A stretch of DNA of 7,623 nucleotides from Proteobacteria bacterium UBA4656 (lineage in GTDB: Bacteria > Pseudomonadota > Gammaproteobacteria > Xanthomonadales > Ahniellaceae). This document shows, in pieces, positions 1 through 6,435 of this stretch (positions are counted from its first letter, which is position 1; each line of letters begins with the position of its first letter). The notes below the pieces were generated by a model. It was not told the DNA's origin. It was given only the letters and a program-made list of their open reading frames with translations, and did not search any database. Location of the stretch: NCBI GenBank assembly GCA_002405525.1, contig DHLY01000007.1, forward strand, positions 777-8,399. Direction: 5' to 3'. A program made the position numbers and the translations under genes.

Positions 1-466
1 GGCGGCGGCGCCGCTGTACGACATCGGCAAGATCGGCCTGCCGGATGCCATCCTGCTCAAGCCCACCCCGCTGGAGCCCGCCGAAAGGCTGGTCGCGCAG
101 CGCCATGTGCAGGTCGGGCACGACATTCTGCGCGAAAGCAGCAGCCGTTTCGTGCAGCTGGCCGCCGCCATCGCGCTGCACCACCACGAGCGCTGGGACG
201 GCGCCGGTTACCCGCACGGCCTGGCAGGGGAGGCGATCCCGCTGCCCGCGCGCATCGTCGCCGTCGCCGACGTGTTCGACGCGATGACCTCGCCGCGCAC
301 CTGGCGACCCGCGCATGCCATGCAAGAGACGGTCGAGCACATCCGCAGCCAGCGCGGGCGGGCCTTCGATCCTGAGGTGGTGGACGCCTTCGAGCGATCG
401 CTCGAGCGGATCCAGGGGGTTCGTCGCGCCTTCGCCGGCCCGGCGTCCGGCAGCGACCCGACCTGA
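1..466 (+). CDS. rpfG: RpfG-like HD-GYP response regulator, C-terminal part (partial at left edge), HD motif altered
   Basis: This is the last 154 residues of an HD-GYP domain protein, read from base 2 to the TGA at 464-466. HD-GYP proteins hydrolyse cyclic di-GMP. RpfG of Xanthomonas (receiver plus HD-GYP) is the output partner of the sensor RpfC, and the RpfC-like gene immediately downstream supports naming this one rpfG-like. Visible landmarks are the DIGKIGLPD segment, HHHERWDGAGYP (the second metal-ligand group and GYP signature, 181-216), RIVAVADVFDAMTS, and the terminal FDPEVVDAF helix. The odd point is the first motif: family members read His-Asp before IGK, but here the codon at 17-19 is TAC, giving Tyr-Asp. 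That His is a metal ligand, so hydrolase activity is doubtful, although every other visible motif is intact. The N-terminal receiver domain lies outside the window. The 3' end overlaps the ribosome-binding site of the next gene, so the two are probably translated from one message. The family call is firm; RpfG orthology is inferred from context. Confidence 0.85.
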   Translation, partial: AAAPLYDIGKIGLPDAILLKPTPLEPAERLVAQRHVQVGHDILRESSSRFVQLAAAIALHHHERWDGAGYPHGLAGEAIPLPARIVAVADVFDAMTSPRTWRPAHAMQETVEHIRSQRGRAFDPEVVDAFERSLERIQGVRRAFAGPASGSDPT

Positions 467-476
467 GGCGGAAGTG
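465..476 (+). promoter_or_regulatory. Ribosome-binding site and GTG start of the rpfC-like gene, overlapping the rpfG-like stop
   Basis: GAGG at 465-468 overlaps the TGA (464-466) of the HD-GYP gene and lies 5 nt before GTG 474. This spacing decides the start and makes the RpfC-like protein 701 residues, near the family length. It also implies translational coupling of the pair. Confidence 0.55.
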
Positions 477-2579
477 CGGCCGCCGCGCGTGCTGGAGCCG
501 CTCATCGAGCGCCTCAGCGAACGACCCGGTCCGGACCTCCGTCTGGCCCTGCTGCGGCTGGCTGTCTTGCTGCCTGCGCTGGCCTGCGTCGGCTGGCTTT
601 TCGTCGTCGGCTCGTCCGGCGACGACCGGCTCGGATGGGCTCTCGCCATCGTCGCGGTCCAGGCTGCGATGGCCTGCGCAATGCTGGCGTCGGTCGCCGT
701 GCGTCCAGGGCGCATCGACGCCCGTCGTGTCCTCGGCATGCTGGGCGACTATGGCGCCATCGCCGGTCTGATGACGCTCTACGGGCGCGAACTTGCGCCG
801 CTCTACGTGGCCTGCCTCTGGCTCACGATCTTCATCGGCCGCACGTACGGCCCGCGCTTCCTCGCGATGGCGACCGGCATCGCCTGCGCGTCGTTCTCCC
901 TGGTGGCACTGGTCAATCCCTGGTGGCGTTCCGAGCCTTACCTGGCATTCGGGCTGCTGCTTGGCTTGCTGGTAATGCCGCTGCACCTGCGTGGAGCGCT
1001 GATCGCCATGGGCGGGGTGTCGGGCGAGGTTCGGCGAGGCGGTGAATCCCGTGGGCGGTTCCTTGCCGACCTCACTCACGAGCTGCGCCCCCCGCTGCAG
1101 ACCCTCACCGAGACGGCCGAGGTTCTGGCAGGCACGCCACTCAGCCCCGAACAGCGCGAGTGCGTGGAGACGATGCGTGCCTCGGCGCGATCGGCCTTGC
1201 TGCTGGCCGAGGAGAGCCTCGATGCCGCCGCCGGCCACGGCGCTACGCAAACTTGCGTGCCGTTCCGATTGCGCGAGGCGCTGCGCGACGCCGCGGCCGC
1301 CGTGCGCCCGATCGCGGATGGCAGCAGCATCCGCCTGGAGATCCTCTGCGCGGACGACGCCCCGGAGAATCTGGCCGGTGACGCGCAGACCCTGCGCCAG
1401 GCGCTGGGACGCCTGCTGCATGACGCGGTCCGCTCCGGTACGCGCGGGACGGTCACGCTTTCGGTGTCGCGCCTGCCGGCCGCGGACCCGCACGCCGCGC
1501 GCCTGGGCTTCAAGGTCGTCCACGACGGGCGCGGCGCTACCCGGCGGTCGGGCGCGCGGCACACCGATGTGGGCGCCGCGTGGTTCACCGCCGTTGCGGC
1601 CGCGCTGGTGGAGCGGCTGGGCGGTCGGCTGGCGACGGACAGGGATCGCGACGGAATGCACGCCCGGTTCGAACTGGCGTTTGCGCCTCCCGCCGGCGCG
1701 GCGCCGCAGGCAGAACATGGTCAGGGCAAGGTCGTGGCGTTCGACGATCCCTTCGTGCGCCACCGGACGCGCGTGCGCTCTTTGCGCGTGCTGGTGGCCG
1801 ACGGTCACGCGGCGGACCAACTGGTGCTGCGCCGCCTGCTGGAGCGGGCCGGCCATCGGCCGGAGGTGGTCGCCGACGCGGACACCCTGCTCGACCGCCT
1901 CGCCGACGGAGGCTACGACGCGGTGGTGCTGGACCTGCACCTTCCCGGCGGATGCGGAATCGATCTGGTCAGGCACGCACGGCATCTCGAACTGGGGTCG
2001 CGCCGCACGCCGCTGATCGTGCTGGCTACCGACATTTGCCCGGATACGCGCAGGCGAGCGCTGCAGGCCGGCGTGGGCAGTTTTCTCGGCCGGCCCCTGG
2101 TGGCGGTCGAACTCCTCGACGCGCTGGCCGCGGCGGCCGACGACGGTGCCGCGACGCGGCCGCAGCCGGCGCCACGGATGGCACGCGAAGCCGTGGTGCT
2201 TGACGAGACCGTGCTGGCGGAGCTTGCAGCGCTTCGCCTGGGCGGGAACTTCCTGCAGCAGTTCGTGGAGCAGTGTCTGCGCGACGCGGCGCGCTGCCTC
2301 GCGGATGTCGAGGCCTGCGCGCTGCGCGCCGACTGGGACGGCGTGCGCGACGCCTGCCAGGCGGCGAAGGGCGTGGCCGGCAACCTGGGTGCGACCCAAC
2401 TTGCTGCGGCCTGCGGCGAAGGCCTGCGGCCGGCGCGGCATGACCTGCCGCGGACGTGGCAAACCTACCTGCGGGCGCTGCACGACCATCTGGCTCGCGT
2501 GCGCCTGCGCGCGCCCGAGGCGCTGCAGCGCCTGCGCGACCAGGCGCCCGCCGGCGACCGCGGCGGCAACGAGGCCTGA
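474..2579 (+). CDS. rpfC: RpfC-like membrane hybrid sensor kinase with degenerate catalytic motifs
   Basis: This 701-residue protein resembles RpfC, the DSF sensor of xanthomonads (about 726 residues), along its whole length. The GTG at 474 is chosen because GAGG lies 5 nt upstream at 465-468. An ATG at 315 would overlap the upstream gene by 152 nt; GTG 489 is an alternative. Domains: hydrophobic sensor with about five membrane segments (residues 26-172); DHp helix with H-box His202 (THELRPPL); shortened ATP-binding domain (about 300-410); conserved linker AFDDPFVRHRTRVRS (423-437); receiver (438-555); HPt (575-665). Several key residues are missing. The N-box Asn position is Asp317. G1 reads HDGRG instead of DTGIG. 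The F box and GTGLG are absent. The receiver acidic pair is Asp443-Gly444, the Thr/Ser position is Ala518 and the Lys is Arg540. The HPt phospho-His is Gln629. His202 and receiver Asp487 remain. There is no internal stop or frameshift, so this looks like a maintained pseudokinase or a very early stage of decay. Confidence 0.88.
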   Translation: MRPPRVLEPLIERLSERPGPDLRLALLRLAVLLPALACVGWLFVVGSSGDDRLGWALAIVAVQAAMACAMLASVAVRPGRIDARRVLGMLGDYGAIAGLMTLYGRELAPLYVACLWLTIFIGRTYGPRFLAMATGIACASFSLVALVNPWWRSEPYLAFGLLLGLLVMPLHLRGALIAMGGVSGEVRRGGESRGRFLADLTHELRPPLQTLTETAEVLAGTPLSPEQRECVETMRASARSALLLAEESLDAAAGHGATQTCVPFRLREALRDAAAAVRPIADGSSIRLEILCADDAPENLAGDAQTLRQALGRLLHDAVRSGTRGTVTLSVSRLPAADPHAARLGFKVVHDGRGATRRSGARHTDVGAAWFTAVAAALVERLGGRLATDRDRDGMHARFELAFAPPAGAAPQAEHGQGKVVAFDDPFVRHRTRVRSLRVLVADGHAADQLVLRRLLERAGHRPEVVADADTLLDRLADGGYDAVVLDLHLPGGCGIDLVRHARHLELGSRRTPLIVLATDICPDTRRRALQAGVGSFLGRPLVAVELLDALAAAADDGAATRPQPAPRMAREAVVLDETVLAELAALRLGGNFLQQFVEQCLRDAARCLADVEACALRADWDGVRDACQAAKGVAGNLGATQLAAACGEGLRPARHDLPRTWQTYLRALHDHLARVRLRAPEALQRLRDQAPAGDRGGNEA

Positions 2580-2693
2580 TCGCCCTCGCGTCGCCGGTGC
2601 CTGCCGGGCCTCCCGCCGGGCGGAGGTTCCGGGCAAGATGCGGAGAGGCGGTCGCGCCGCGGCCGTCGATCGCGCTGCAGCGAAGGAGCCCTG
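2580..2693. other. Intergenic region rpfC-like to dinB, with weak hairpin
   Basis: The 114-bp gap holds a GC-rich hairpin, CCTCC at 2609-2613 pairing with GGAGG at 2622-2626 around an 8-nt loop. No T tract follows, so it is at best a weak terminator or mRNA fold. A clear Shine-Dalgarno AAGGAG (2683-2688) sits 5 nt before the dinB ATG. I saw no CTG-N10-CAG or TTAG-N6-TACTA LexA box, so SOS control of dinB is not apparent here, and read-through from rpfGC is possible. Confidence 0.4.
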
Positions 2694-3875
2694 ATGCACG
2701 GGACGCGGGCCGTGATCCACGTCGACATGGACGCCTTCTACGCGTCGGTGGAGCAACTCGACCATCCGCGCCTGCGCGGCCGGCCGGTGATCGTCGGTGG
2801 CACCGGTGCGCGCGGCGTGGTCGCGACCGCGAGTTACGAGGCGCGACGTTTCGGCGTCCGGTCGGCGATGCCCGGCGCCACCGCGCGGCGCCTTTGCCCG
2901 GATGGCGTGTTCCTGCGGCCGCGCATGGCGCGCTACGCGGAGGTGTCCGCCGCGGTGTTCTCCGTGTTCGCCGAGTTCACCCCGGTAATCGAGGGGCTGT
3001 CGCTCGACGAGGCGTTTCTGGACGTCAGTGCGAGCCGGCGACTGCTGGGGTCGCTGCCGGCCATCGGCGCCCTGGTGCGCGCCCGGGTGCGCGAGCGGAC
3101 CGGTTTGCCGTGTTCGGTCGGCATGGCGCACAACAAACTGCTGGCGAAACTGGCCACCGAACTGGCCAAGCCCGACGGGCTTTTCCACCTGCCGCCGGAG
3201 CGGGTCGGCGCAACCCTCGATCCCCTGCCGGTGGAGCGCCTGTGGACGATCGGAGCGGTGGCGGCTCGGCGACTGGCCGAGGTCGGGGTCCGCACCATCG
3301 GCGAGTTGCGGGGCGCCGACCCGTCCGCGGTCGCGCGCGCAATGGGCAGCCAGGCTGCGACAGCGCAGCGATTGGCCGCCGGGATCGACGAGCGCGCTGT
3401 GGAGCCGGACCGGGACGGCAAGTCGATCGGTGCCGAGTGCACGTTCGACCAGGACCTGCGAACGCTGGAGGCGGCGAAGGTGCGGCTGATGCGGCTGGTC
3501 GAGCGGGTCGGGGAGCGGGCGCGTGCCGCAGGCGTGGAAGGTCGTGTTGTGACGCTCAAGCTGCGGGTGCCACCGTTCGAAACCTCGACGCGCCGAGTCA
3601 CGCTGGTGCGGCCCACCGCGGCCACCGCCGAAGTCTACGCGGCGGGCGAACGGCTGCTCGCGCGCTGGTGGGGCGAGTCGCCGGCGCGCCGCCTGCGCCT
3701 GCTCGGCGTCTCGCTGTCCGGCTTCGGCGGCGTTTGCGCGGCGCAGGACGGGCTGTTCGCCCCGCAGCAGCCTGAGGACCGTGGTTCAGATCCGGTGCTC
3801 GATCGCATCAACCGGCGCTTCGGCAGTGGCGCAATCCGTCGCGCGCGCGGCCTGTCTGCCGACGATCCGGAATGA
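2694..3875 (+). CDS. dinB: DNA polymerase IV (Y-family translesion polymerase DinB)
   Basis: This is a complete 393-residue Y-family polymerase, which copies past damaged template bases with low fidelity. The start ATG has a strong AAGGAG 5 nt upstream. The N-terminal palm motif HVDMDAFYASVE (residues 9-20) gives catalytic Asp11, and SLDEAFLDV (103-111) gives Asp105 and Glu106, so the metal-binding triad is intact. Tyr16 occupies the steric-gate position, where E. coli has Phe and many relatives have Tyr. The CSVGMAHNKLLAKLATELAKPDG block (from 140) and the helix-hairpin-helix thumb TIGAVAARRLAEVGVRTIGEL (185-205) are typical. The little-finger domain follows. A sliding-clamp-binding motif, QDGLF, is seen at 351-355, with about 38 more residues after it. 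Length fits the family (about 350-400). The gene follows the rpfC-like gene by 114 bp on the same strand and converges with fadD. In Xanthomonas this slot next to rpfB and rpfC holds rpfF, so its position is unusual. Function is well supported; any link to signalling is not. Confidence 0.96.
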   Translation: MHGTRAVIHVDMDAFYASVEQLDHPRLRGRPVIVGGTGARGVVATASYEARRFGVRSAMPGATARRLCPDGVFLRPRMARYAEVSAAVFSVFAEFTPVIEGLSLDEAFLDVSASRRLLGSLPAIGALVRARVRERTGLPCSVGMAHNKLLAKLATELAKPDGLFHLPPERVGATLDPLPVERLWTIGAVAARRLAEVGVRTIGELRGADPSAVARAMGSQAATAQRLAAGIDERAVEPDRDGKSIGAECTFDQDLRTLEAAKVRLMRLVERVGERARAAGVEGRVVTLKLRVPPFETSTRRVTLVRPTAATAEVYAAGERLLARWWGESPARRLRLLGVSLSGFGGVCAAQDGLFAPQQPEDRGSDPVLDRINRRFGSGAIRRARGLSADDPE

Positions 3876-4082
3876 CGCCCGCAGGAGGGGCTCGCTGCGG
3901 GCCGGCGCAGCTGCGTGCAGCGGATCGGCCGAGCCCGGGCGCCTGCCGCGGGCGTAGATGCGCAGCGCGACCGGTCACAGGGGGCGCGCCGCTCGTTGCG
4001 CCGCGCAGCCGATACCCCACGCAGCGCTCGAAGGCGCCGAACCGGGGTGTGTTGCCCCGCCCGCGCGAACGGCAGGGTCCGG
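3876..4082. other. Convergent intergenic region between dinB and fadD, no gene seen
   Basis: This 207-bp stretch separates two genes that end facing each other. It contains two short GC hairpins: GCTGCG (3894-3899) with CGCAGC (3906-3911) just after dinB, and CGGGG (4043-4047) with CCCCG (4055-4059) just after the fadD stop read on the minus strand. Neither is followed by a T tract, so they are weak terminator candidates. The minus frame I read through it shows no crotonase-like (RpfF) remnant, and I see no tRNA or repeat. Confidence 0.5.
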
Positions 4083-5762
4083 TCAGCCCGACCGCGGCGG
4101 ACTGTCCCGCAGCTCGCGGCGCAGGATCTTGCCGACGTTGGTCTTGGGCAGCGCGTCGCGGAACTCGATGAAGCGCGGCTGCTTGTAGCCGGTGAGTTCG
4201 GCCTTGCAATGGGCTCTGATGTCGTCGGCGGTCAGCGCCGGGTCCTTCTTGACGATCACCACCTTGACCGCCTCGCCCGACTTGTCGTCCGGCACGCCGA
4301 CCGCAGCAACCTCGAGCACGCCCGGATGGGTGGCGATCACATCCTCGATCTCGTTCGGGTAGACGTTGAAACCGGACACCAGAATCATGTCCTTCTTGCG
4401 ATCGACGATGTAGAAAAAGCCGCGCTCGTCCATGCGACCGATGTCGCCGGTCCGCAGCCAGCCATCGGCGCTGAGGACCTTTGTGGTTTCCTCCGGGCGC
4501 TGCCAGTAGCCACGCATGACCTGCGGGCCACGGATGCAGATTTCGCCGATCTCTCCGGCGGGCTTGATCGCGCCGTCGTCGTCCTGGATGCTCAGTTCGG
4601 TGGATGGCGCGGGGACGCCGATCGATCCGGTGAATTCGCCGCCGAGAATGTTGACCGTCGCCACCGGCGCGCTCTCGGTCATGCCGTAACCTTCGACGAG
4701 GGAACAGCCGGTGACTTTGTTCCAACGCTCCGCCACCGCGCGCTGCACCGCCATGCCGCCACCGAACGACATGTGCAGGCGGCTGAAGTCCACCTGATCG
4801 AAGCCGGGGGTGTTGAGCAGCCCGTTGAACAGGGTGTTGACCCCGGTGATGCCAGTGAACTTGAGGCCCGAGATCTCCTTGACGAAGCCGGCCATGTCGC
4901 GCGGGTTGGTGATCAGAACGTTGAGTCCGCCGACGTTCATGAACACCAGGCAGTTACAGGTCAACGCAAAGATGTGGTAGAGCGGAAGCGCGGTGACCAT
5001 GACTTCCTCGCCCTCGCGGATCGCGGGCCCGAACCAGGCGCCGACCTGCAGCATGTTGGCGACCATGTTGCGGTGGGTGAGCATGGCGCCCTTGGCGACA
5101 CCGGTGGTGCCGCCGGTGTACTGCAGGAACGCGATGTCCCCGGGCCCGAGGTCGACCTTCGCCAGCCCGGACCCGGCGCCGCGCCGCAGTGCGTCATTGA
5201 AGCGGATCGCGCCCTGGATGTCGTAATCGGGCACCATTTTCCTGACGTGCCTGACAACGAAATTGGTGATCACGGATTTCGGGAAGCCCAGCATGTCCCC
5301 GAGCGCGGTGGTCACGACCGCGCGGACCTTGGTCTCGGGCAGCACTTCCTGAACCACGGAAGCGAAGTTGTCGAGGACCACGATCGCGGATGCGCCCGAA
5401 TCGTTGAGCTGGTGCTTCAACTCCCGCGCGGTGTACATCGGATTGGTGTTGACCACCGTCAGCCCGGCACGCAGCACGCCGAACAGCGCGACTGGATACT
5501 GGAGCACGTTGGGCAGCATGATTGCCACCCGGTCGCCCTTTTTCAGTTTCAGATGGTCGAGCAGAAAACTGCCGAAGGCAGCGCTGAGGCGATCGATGTC
5601 GGCATAAGTCAGCGTGCGCCCCATGTTGGCGAAGGCCGGGCGCGGGCCGAACTTGCGGAACGAGTCCTCAACCATCCGAGCGACCGAAGGGTAGGAATCG
5701 ACGTCGACTTCCTTCGCGGTACCCTGAGGGTAGCTGTCCAACCACACTTTCTCGACGCGCAT
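4083..5762 (-). CDS. fadD: Long-chain fatty acid-CoA ligase (FadD / RpfB-like)
   Basis: This complete 559-residue acyl-CoA synthetase activates free fatty acids to acyl-CoA through an acyl-adenylate, feeding beta-oxidation and lipid synthesis at the inner membrane. The start is the ATG at 5762-5760, with GAGGAA 4 nt upstream; an in-frame upstream ATG would add 38 unconserved Arg/Pro-rich residues. Motifs in order: P-loop YTGGTTGVAKG (215-225); PLYHIFAL (260-267); EGYGMTES (357-364); the ligase signature with RTGD (Asp440), then VDRKKDMILVSGFNVYPNEIEDV (453-475); and NVGKILRREL near the C-terminus with catalytic Lys545. All catalytic residues are present and length matches E. coli FadD (561). 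In Xanthomonas the equivalent gene is rpfB, which sits beside rpfF and takes part in DSF turnover and fatty-acid uptake. Here it converges on dinB and the rpfC-like gene, so rpfB is a reasonable synonym by context. The enzyme appears functional, unlike its signalling neighbours. Confidence 0.95.
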   Translation of the reverse strand: MRVEKVWLDSYPQGTAKEVDVDSYPSVARMVEDSFRKFGPRPAFANMGRTLTYADIDRLSAAFGSFLLDHLKLKKGDRVAIMLPNVLQYPVALFGVLRAGLTVVNTNPMYTARELKHQLNDSGASAIVVLDNFASVVQEVLPETKVRAVVTTALGDMLGFPKSVITNFVVRHVRKMVPDYDIQGAIRFNDALRRGAGSGLAKVDLGPGDIAFLQYTGGTTGVAKGAMLTHRNMVANMLQVGAWFGPAIREGEEVMVTALPLYHIFALTCNCLVFMNVGGLNVLITNPRDMAGFVKEISGLKFTGITGVNTLFNGLLNTPGFDQVDFSRLHMSFGGGMAVQRAVAERWNKVTGCSLVEGYGMTESAPVATVNILGGEFTGSIGVPAPSTELSIQDDDGAIKPAGEIGEICIRGPQVMRGYWQRPEETTKVLSADGWLRTGDIGRMDERGFFYIVDRKKDMILVSGFNVYPNEIEDVIATHPGVLEVAAVGVPDDKSGEAVKVVIVKKDPALTADDIRAHCKAELTGYKQPRFIEFRDALPKTNVGKILRRELRDSPPRSG

Positions 5763-6309
5763 GCGATTCCTCGCTCTGTTCGGCCTCGTCCGATCGTCCG
5801 TCCTGCAGCGCCGCAGCGGCGTCGCAGGCGACCGGCGCCCCGTCGGGATTCCAGCACACGGCCCGGAGGGTGACAAGCCGCGCCGGACGAAGGTTCACGC
5901 CCCCTGCGCGATCCTGCCCTTCGTGCTGCTTGCGGCCTGTGCCGGACAAGGGCCCGAGGCTCGGCTCCGGGCCGTGCTGGCGGAGATGGAGGAAGCGGTC
6001 GAGGGAAAACGCCCGGGCGACTTCATCGAATTCATGAGCGCTGATTTCACCGGTGGCGGCGAGCGCCTGGACCGCGCCACGCTGCGCCGGGTGCTGGCCG
6101 GGCAGATGCTGGGCGCGGACCGGATCGAAGTCATCACGGGTCGCCCGGAGATCGCGCTGCACGGCGAGCGGGCGACGCTGACGGTCGAGGCGCTGGTGGC
6201 GGGCGGCCGCTTCCTGCCGGATCGCGGCGAGCGACTGCGGATCGTCTCTGGCTGGCGCCTCGAGGACGGCGAATGGCGCTGCTACGCGGCGGAGTGGCAG
6301 CGCCTGTAG
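5761..6309 (+). CDS. Predicted small lipoprotein, NTF2/SnoaL-like; start uncertain
   Basis: The reading frame encodes 182 residues if begun at the only ATG (5761). The credible protein begins later: a basic stretch KPRRTK, then a hydrophobic segment ending in LLAAC, looks like a lipoprotein signal with lipobox Cys at codon 60 (5938-5940). The mature part is about 123 residues and starts AGQGPEARLRAVL. It has an amphipathic helix, then DFIEFMSADFTG and alternating strands ending in WRLEDGEWRCYAAEWQ. This pattern is typical of NTF2-like (SnoaL/DUF4440-type) folds that often bind small molecules; no function can be assigned. The ATG at 5761 shares bases with the divergent fadD ATG (GCATGC), has no ribosome-binding site, and would put 59 residues before the lipobox, which is abnormal. 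A GGAGG lies at 5865-5869 but no in-frame ATG, GTG or TTG follows at suitable spacing. The mature domain is well supported as coding; the N-terminus is not settled. Confidence 0.65.
   Translation: MRFLALFGLVRSSVLQRRSGVAGDRRPVGIPAHGPEGDKPRRTKVHAPCAILPFVLLAACAGQGPEARLRAVLAEMEEAVEGKRPGDFIEFMSADFTGGGERLDRATLRRVLAGQMLGADRIEVITGRPEIALHGERATLTVEALVAGGRFLPDRGERLRIVSGWRLEDGEWRCYAAEWQRL
5848..5876 (-). promoter_or_regulatory. Predicted sigma70-type promoter for fadD
   Basis: On the minus strand, TTGTCA (plus coordinates 5871-5876; 5 of 6 to TTGACA) is followed after exactly 17 bp by TGGAAT (5848-5853; 4 of 6 to TATAAT). Transcription would start near 5841, leaving a 5' leader of about 80 nt to the fadD ATG. 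The -10 match is weak and no operator is evident. If real, the promoter lies inside the longest reading of the opposite-strand lipoprotein gene, which argues for a later start of that gene. Confidence 0.35.
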
Positions 6310-6435
6310 ACCGGGTCTCGCGGCTGCTTAGACCGCGGCCGGCCCCGGCCGCACAAGCCCGCGGCCGCGGCCGCGGCCGCGGCGCCGGAGACCTGCGCCC
6401 GCGGGCCGGGGCCGGGGCGCCGCGCTTTCCGCCGC
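6310..6435. repeat. G/C-only convergent intergenic region with GCGGCC hexamer repeats and inverted repeats
   Basis: This 126-bp stretch lies between the convergent lipoprotein and aconitase genes and is almost entirely G and C. It contains GCGGCC in tandem (6361-6382, 3.7 copies, creating three overlapping GCGGCCGC sites). A compact hairpin pairs GCGGCCG (6335-6341) with CGGCCGC (6346-6352). A perfect 12-bp inverted repeat pairs CCGGCCCCGGCC (6339-6350) with GGCCGGGGCCGG (6404-6415) and encloses the hexamers. A bidirectional transcription stop or pause is plausible from position. There is no T tract, so classical intrinsic termination is not shown. Confidence 0.6.

Noticed and set aside
315..473. 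ATG 315 as start of the RpfC-like gene
   Set aside because: It would overlap conserved HD-GYP coding sequence by 152 nt and add residues with no RpfC similarity; GTG 474 has a properly spaced ribosome-binding site.
57..3188. A 1043-codon open frame on the minus strand opposite the rpfG, rpfC and dinB genes
   Set aside because: It is Arg/Ala/His/Gln-rich with no recognisable domain, and lies antisense to three well-supported genes. Long antisense frames are expected at this GC content.
3876..4082. A tRNA or other structured RNA in the dinB-fadD gap
   Set aside because: No cloverleaf, T-loop consensus or CCA end was found on either strand; only short GC hairpins are present.
3808..4725. A 305-codon minus-strand frame covering the dinB-fadD gap, considered as an rpfF remnant
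   Set aside because: Its sequence is Arg-rich, shows no crotonase-fold motif, and overlaps fadD in another frame.
3915..5873. A 652-codon plus-strand open frame opposite fadD
   Set aside because: It is the complement of a clear acyl-CoA ligase, shows no domain of its own, and has a His/Asp/Gly-rich composition typical of an antisense shadow.
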